Shown here: positions 14,808 to 19,182 of the stretch, piece by piece
Numbering within the stretch: position 1 is the stretch's first letter
How the letters are laid out: each line of letters begins with the position of its first letter
Source: an uncultured Clostridia bacterium
GTDB lineage: Bacteria > Bacillota > Clostridia > UBA1381
DNA: 19,182 bases
Reading direction: 5' to 3'
Assembly (NCBI GenBank): GCA_934486735.1
Contig: CAKSQL010000040.1
Location: forward strand, 1-19,182
Made by a program: the position numbers and the translations under genes
The notes under the pieces: generated by a model
Seen by the model: only the letters and a program-made list of their open reading frames with translations
Told to the model about the DNA's origin: nothing
Database searches by the model: none

Positions 14808-16400
14808 ATGAAATATACTGTTTTGGTAGTTGAAGATGAGTTTGAACAGCGTCGTGCGATAATAGAGAGGGTTGATTGGGAATCGGCAGGATTTGAGGTA
14901 ATCGGAGAAGCGGAAAACGGAGTGGAAGCGCTTGATCTGATTGAAACTCTTGAACCTGATCTTATACTTACGGATATAAAAATGCCTATGCTTTCGGGGC
15001 TTGAGCTTGCGCTTAAGGTAAGGCAGATTCGCCCGGCAACACAGATTGTCATTTTAAGCGGTTATGACAATTTTGAATATGCACAGGCGGCTATAAATTA
15101 TAACATTATCAGATATCTTTTAAAACCCATATCTTCATCCGAGATGTCGAAAGAGCTGCATGAAATACGCCGGCGCATGGATGAGAGAGTCGGAAGTGTT
15201 ATTTCTGTTACAGATACGAATCTCAAGGAACAGCTGGATAAGCTGTCGGTAGATAACTTTTTGCTTCCGCTTATGCTGGGGAATAATGAACAGCAGCCCG
15301 ATGATGCGGAGCTTTTTGAAAAAGCGGAGGAACTCGGGATTATAAAAAAAGATTCAACGCCGCGTTTTTGTGTACTTGTTTCAAAATATAAAGATGCGGA
15401 AGATCAGCCGTGTACCGGAAAAGGACATACCGATTTTGTCGATACAGTGCTTTCGCATTATATGAATTCCGTCAGTTTTATTGTTTACGGCCGTGTGGTA
15501 ACACTTGCCGTGACGGAGGAAAGCGGAGAACTATCAAACATTATGGAGCTGCCGGTCCGAGAGATGGCTCAGACGGCAAAGAGAATGTTAAATCAAAGCT
15601 GTACAATAGGTGTAAGCCGTGAATTTTCGGCGTTGTCCGAGTGTGCGCAGGCATATTTTCAGGCGGTTACGGCTCGCCGCTATACAAAAGACGGTGCGGG
15701 CGAGGTCAGATTTATAAACGACCAGGAGCATAATGGGGAAATAGAAATAAATCAAATAGAAAAAACAGTTTTAATGCTGGAGCAGCTTTTGAAAGTCGGT
15801 AAAAAAGAAGAGCTTGAAAATTTTATAAATCTTCTTTTTGAAAAAAGTACTCCCGAAAATGCGGATTTGCTTATTGTGCAGATAATAGCCACAATATATC
15901 GTGTTGTAAGCAGTGCCACTGATGATAAGACAGAAATTTTAAAGCTTCTTTCGTCCAATCCGATTTTTGCGAGAGTTACATCGTACAGCAGCGAGGCAGG
16001 AGTGAAAAACGAACTTATTTCTTTCTGCGGAAATGCCAAGATTATTATAGCAAATATGCAAAAACGAGACAGTGAAGTACTGTGTGACAGAGTTGTGCGG
16101 ATTATAGATGACAGATTTTCGGATGAGGAGCTTTCTCTTACAATGGTAAGCAACGAGCTTGCGGTAAGTCCGAATTATTTAAGTGCTCTTATAAAGAAAA
16201 CAAAAAAGAAAAATTTTATAACTCTGCTTACCGAGCGGCGGATGAGAGCTGCTTACGACATGCTTGTATGCTCTAATATGAAAGTTTTGGAAATATCCGA
16301 AAAGTGCGGATACAACGATCAGCATTATTTCAGTTACTGTTTTAAAAAATTTTACGGAGAATCTCCAAATAAGATAAGAAATACAAACAGAAGCGAATAA
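14808..16400 (+). CDS. YesN-type response regulator with AraC-type DNA-binding domain
   Basis: This 530-aa protein starts with a receiver domain (1 to about 120) with acidic residues E9-D10, phospho-acceptor D56 in LTDIKMP, S84 and K106. A long middle region (about 130-420) carries no motif I recognise; YesN-like regulators have a similar linker. The AraC/XylS helix-turn-helix pair fills about 427-527, with LAVSPNYLSALIKK as the first recognition unit and the conserved CGYNDQHYFSYCFKKFYGESP at the end. It would be phosphorylated by the kinase encoded 16 bases downstream and regulate the mgl operon; the target is inferred from position and a shared promoter motif. GGGAG (14795-14799) fixes the start. 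Confidence 0.9.
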   Translation: MKYTVLVVEDEFEQRRAIIERVDWESAGFEVIGEAENGVEALDLIETLEPDLILTDIKMPMLSGLELALKVRQIRPATQIVILSGYDNFEYAQAAINYNIIRYLLKPISSSEMSKELHEIRRRMDERVGSVISVTDTNLKEQLDKLSVDNFLLPLMLGNNEQQPDDAELFEKAEELGIIKKDSTPRFCVLVSKYKDAEDQPCTGKGHTDFVDTVLSHYMNSVSFIVYGRVVTLAVTEESGELSNIMELPVREMAQTAKRMLNQSCTIGVSREFSALSECAQAYFQAVTARRYTKDGAGEVRFINDQEHNGEIEINQIEKTVLMLEQLLKVGKKEELENFINLLFEKSTPENADLLIVQIIATIYRVVSSATDDKTEILKLLSSNPIFARVTSYSSEAGVKNELISFCGNAKIIIANMQKRDSEVLCDRVVRIIDDRFSDEELSLTMVSNELAVSPNYLSALIKKTKKKNFITLLTERRMRAAYDMLVCSNMKVLEISEKCGYNDQHYFSYCFKKFYGESPNKIRNTNRSE

Positions 16401-16416
16401 GGGGTTTTCGATTAAT

Positions 16417-18156
16417 ATGAAAGAAAAAAAATGCCGCCGAACCGTAAGCTTATCGTCAATAACAGTAATATCCATAACCGTTGTTGCAATAATTGCGGTA
16501 TCAATATGTGTTGCTGTTTTTGCATCGGTATACAATAATGCGCTTATGCATGATGCCGAGGTAAATTCCGAGCAGATGATCGGTCAGACGGAACTTGCCG
16601 TAAACAATTATTTTCAAACGATGAAAAGCAAGCTTATTTTTGTCAAAAATACAATAGAAGAATCCGAAAATGACGCTGAACTTAAAAATAAGCTGTCAGC
16701 GCTTACATTTGTTCAGGATGATATATATGCAGTAACGGTTTATGATGAAAACGGCGGCATTTTAAATTGTGTCGGCAGCGGAGCGAAGCGGAAAAACGGC
16801 ATTTATAAAAATCTTTCATTTGATAAAGAACTGTTCGAGAGTCAGCCGGAATTTGCAATTACGCCGCCGCATGTTCAAACGCTTTTTGACGGTGAATATC
16901 CTTGGGTTATAACTGTTGCGGCAAAACTCAGTAACAGCCGAAAAGGTATGTATGCTGCAATTGACTTTAAATTTTCGGAGATTGCAAGTTATATTGACCA
17001 TGTGGGAATAGGCAGACAGGGGTATTGTTTTATTATAGACAGAAACGCAAATATAATATATCATCCGCAGCAGCAGATTTTGTTTTCCGGTTTAAAGACA
17101 GAAAATATGGATTTTATAAAATCGCTTGCAGACGGACTGACAACGGATAATAATGTTATATATACTTTAAAAACGACCGGCAGCGGATTGTGGCGTATAG
17201 TGGGAATAAGTCATACCGACGAAATTGTTGCACAGGGCAAAAGGCAGATAACCTTGAGTATTATGATTTCTTTCCTGTTTTGCTTTTTTATTTTGATGGC
17301 TGTTTTGGCTATATATTCCAAAATTGTAAATGCTCCGATAAAATCACTTATTCGTGAAATGAAAAGATTCGAAAATGATGCCGAAAATTTTTGTTTTTCG
17401 TACAGGGAAGAAGCAGTAAGCGAAATTGCTGTATTGTATAATTCGTTTGGACATATGTCCGAGAGGATAAAAGCGCTTATGGAAAAAGTGCGACGTGAAG
17501 AAAATGAGCTTCGGAAAACAGAGCTGAAAGCGCTTCAGGCGCAGATAAATCCGCATTTTTTATATAACACGCTCGATTCCATACAATGGATGTGTGAATG
17601 CGGCGAAACAAAAGACGCATCCAAAATGGTATGTGCGCTTGCAAAACTGTTCAGGATAAGCATAAGCCGCGGCCGGGAGCTTATAACAATAAGAGAAGAA
17701 GTTGACCATGTTAAAAATTATCTCATAATTCAAAGCTACAGATACAGATCTCAGTTTACTTATAAATTTGATGTGGATGAGAGTTTAGAGGAGTGCCTGT
17801 GCAACAAAATCACATTGCAGCCTTTGGTTGAGAATGCGATTTATCACGGAATAAACAGGCTTGTTGATGATGGCGAGATAACAATTACCGTGAAGCAGGC
17901 GGAAGATGATGAAAATGATATTTTAATGACGGTATCGGATAACGGCGTAGGTATGACCGAAGAACAATGTATAAAGATACTCAGCAAAAAGCGCAGTGAT
18001 TCAAGCGGAATAGGAGTTAAAAATGTAAATGACCGTCTCAGAATATACTTTGGTGAAAAATACGGTTTATCAATAAAAAGCGAGCTTGATGTCGGTACTG
18101 AAATTACGGCAAGAATACCGAAAATCACAAAGGAGAATACAGATGAAGAAAAATAA
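16417..18156 (+). CDS. YesM/LytS-type sensor histidine kinase
   Basis: This 579-aa membrane kinase has TM1 (about 14-38), an extracytoplasmic sensor domain (about 39-278, probably dCache-like), TM2 (about 279-302) and a HAMP region (about 303-357). A His_kinase motif QAQINPHFLYNTLDS follows, with phospho-acceptor His380. The ATPase domain has N-box PLVENAIYHG (469-478), G1 DNGVG (508-512) and G2 SGIGV (530-534). This is the set expected of the YesM family. AAGGGG overlapping the regulator's stop serves as ribosome binding site. Its 3' end overlaps the next gene by 14 bases, which points to translational coupling and joint function with that sugar-binding lipoprotein. The partner regulator is the gene just upstream. 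Confidence 0.92.
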   Translation: MKEKKCRRTVSLSSITVISITVVAIIAVSICVAVFASVYNNALMHDAEVNSEQMIGQTELAVNNYFQTMKSKLIFVKNTIEESENDAELKNKLSALTFVQDDIYAVTVYDENGGILNCVGSGAKRKNGIYKNLSFDKELFESQPEFAITPPHVQTLFDGEYPWVITVAAKLSNSRKGMYAAIDFKFSEIASYIDHVGIGRQGYCFIIDRNANIIYHPQQQILFSGLKTENMDFIKSLADGLTTDNNVIYTLKTTGSGLWRIVGISHTDEIVAQGKRQITLSIMISFLFCFFILMAVLAIYSKIVNAPIKSLIREMKRFENDAENFCFSYREEAVSEIAVLYNSFGHMSERIKALMEKVRREENELRKTELKALQAQINPHFLYNTLDSIQWMCECGETKDASKMVCALAKLFRISISRGRELITIREEVDHVKNYLIIQSYRYRSQFTYKFDVDESLEECLCNKITLQPLVENAIYHGINRLVDDGEITITVKQAEDDENDILMTVSDNGVGMTEEQCIKILSKKRSDSSGIGVKNVNDRLRIYFGEKYGLSIKSELDVGTEITARIPKITKENTDEEK

Positions 18157-19111
18157 ATTTATACTGCTTGTTTTTTGTATAGCTTTGATTGTTCTTTTGC
18201 TGCCGTCATGCTCCGCTAACACCGTTGAACAAAAGAAAATTGCCGTTATTGTGAAAGCTCTGGATTCGGATTTTTGGCACAGCGTAAAAAACGGCGTTGA
18301 TGCTGCGGCTACGGAATATAACGTTTCGGTGACTTTTGAAGGACCGAAAAATGAGGAAGATTACGCAAGTCAGAACAAGCTTATAGAAAATGCGGTGAAA
18401 AATAAAGCAGACGCAATAGTTCTTTCTGCAATTGATTTTGAAAAATCGGCAGAGGCAGTAAACGAGGCAGTCCGTATGGGGGTAAAGGTTATAACCATAG
18501 ACAGCAGCGTTAATTCCGACAGAGTCAGTATGTTTATAGGGACAGACAATTTCGAAGCCGGTAAAAAAGCAGGTGAAGCGGCTGTAAGTTGTTTTTCGAA
18601 CGATGAAAATATAAACATCGGACTTATTAATTACTATAAAAGCACCGAAAACGGTATGCGGCGTGAAGATGGGTTTAGGGATTATATGAAAAATGTTAAA
18701 AATGCCCGAATAGTCTCTGCCGTAAATGTCAACAGTAACACTCAAAGTGTGGTGTCGGCAGTTAATTCATTAATAAAAGAAAATCCCGAAATAAATGTTC
18801 TTGTCGGTTTTAATGAATGGATGACGCTCGGTATAGGAACTTCGGTAAAACAGCTTAATTTGAATGATAAAGTGCATGCAATAGGCTTTGACACAAATTC
18901 TGTTTCGGTGGGTATGCTTGAAACGGGTGAGATTGATACCCTTATTGTTCAAAATCCGTTTGCGATAGGTTATCTGGGCATAAAAAATGCATCAGAGCTT
19001 ATCTCAGGTGATACGACCGGAAAAAAAGAAATTTATACCGATGTAATTGCGGTAAACAAGGACAATCTTTTTGATAAAGATATTCAGAAATTGGTGTTTA
19101 GATTCAGATAA
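18143..19111 (+). CDS. Sugar-binding lipoprotein associated with the sensor kinase (RbsB-like)
   Basis: This 322-aa precursor has a hydrophobic signal and lipobox LPSC (20-23), so Cys23 anchors it outside the membrane. The mature part is a two-lobed periplasmic-binding-protein-type sugar receptor: KKIAVIVKALDSDFWHSVKNG at its start, AIVLSAIDFEKSAEAVNEA, VKVITIDSSVNSD, and NPFAIGYLGIKNA near the C-terminus. AAAGGAG (18129-18135) selects the ATG at 18143 over an in-frame ATG at 18086 that lies inside the kinase gene. No permease or ATPase follows, and the gene overlaps the kinase gene. It is therefore more likely a sensor subunit that presents sugar to the kinase, as XylFII does for LytS, than a transport protein. 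The ligand is unknown; galactose or a related sugar is inferred from the mgl neighbours. Confidence 0.85.
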   Translation: MKKNKFILLVFCIALIVLLLPSCSANTVEQKKIAVIVKALDSDFWHSVKNGVDAAATEYNVSVTFEGPKNEEDYASQNKLIENAVKNKADAIVLSAIDFEKSAEAVNEAVRMGVKVITIDSSVNSDRVSMFIGTDNFEAGKKAGEAAVSCFSNDENINIGLINYYKSTENGMRREDGFRDYMKNVKNARIVSAVNVNSNTQSVVSAVNSLIKENPEINVLVGFNEWMTLGIGTSVKQLNLNDKVHAIGFDTNSVSVGMLETGEIDTLIVQNPFAIGYLGIKNASELISGDTTGKKEIYTDVIAVNKDNLFDKDIQKLVFRFR

Positions 19112-19182
19112 GCCTGCAAATAAAAAGTCAAGAGTTTTTTAGAAAAAAATTAAAAAGATTTATGCAGAAACATTTGCAAGCA
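19112..19182. other. AT-rich right edge, no gene seen
   Basis: The last 71 bases hold A and T runs and short arms TGCAAAT (19114-19120) and ATTTGCA (19171-19177), too far apart to be a convincing terminator. The operon may continue beyond the window. Confidence 0.3.

Noticed and set aside
18086..18142. Earlier start of the second binding lipoprotein at 18086
   Set aside because: It would put a charged stretch before the signal peptide. AAAGGAG at 18129-18135 clearly serves 18143.

Overview
The window looks like a chromosome segment of an anaerobic, low-to-mid GC Firmicute of the class Clostridia, probably an uncultured gut-type Oscillospirales/Eubacteriales relative. The basis is AGGAGG-type ribosome binding sites, sigma-A promoters with 17-bp spacers, two sugar-binding lipoproteins, a YesM/YesN-type two-component system, and a murA-divIB-ftsZ order with no ftsA between divIB and ftsZ. 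No rRNA, tRNA, CRISPR array or phage gene was seen.

Layout. (1) 1-131: left edge with a 37-bp palindrome over a minus-strand promoter for a gene outside the window, an 18-mer repeated near 10 kb, and a tandem/hairpin repeat. (2) 132-2791, minus strand: a 470-aa HTH protein with a large unrecognised body, preceded by a GT-C-like membrane glycosyltransferase. (3) 2792-2939: divergent promoter region holding a perfect 39-bp palindrome. (4) 2940-9973, plus strand, housekeeping: long-chain acyl-CoA ligase, argS, then murA-divIB and ftsZ with their own promoters. (5) 9974-10512: a strong stem-loop, the C-terminal remnant of an IS1182-like transposase, and the mglB promoter. (6) 10513-19111, plus strand, visibly more AT-rich: a galactose/glucose-type ABC importer (mglB, mglA, mglC), a small membrane protein with one extracellular InlB-type repeat, then a YesN-type response regulator, a YesM-type histidine kinase and a second sugar-binding lipoprotein.

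How the parts fit. The last seven genes read as one sugar sensing-and-uptake unit. The second binding protein and the histidine kinase would form a membrane sensor, as in the XylFII-LytS type of three-component system. They would signal to the YesN-type regulator, which would control mglBAC. A shared 10-mer, GCATTTTAAT, lies at the -35 of the mglB promoter. It also flanks the core promoter of the regulator gene as an inverted pair, which makes it the best candidate for the regulator's binding site. The same inverted pair would hide the regulator's ribosome binding site in transcripts reading through from mgl.

The most unusual points are the InlB-repeat membrane protein inside the mgl operon, this double-duty inverted repeat, the palindrome between the divergent promoters at 2.8 kb, and a changed T7-loop residue in FtsZ.
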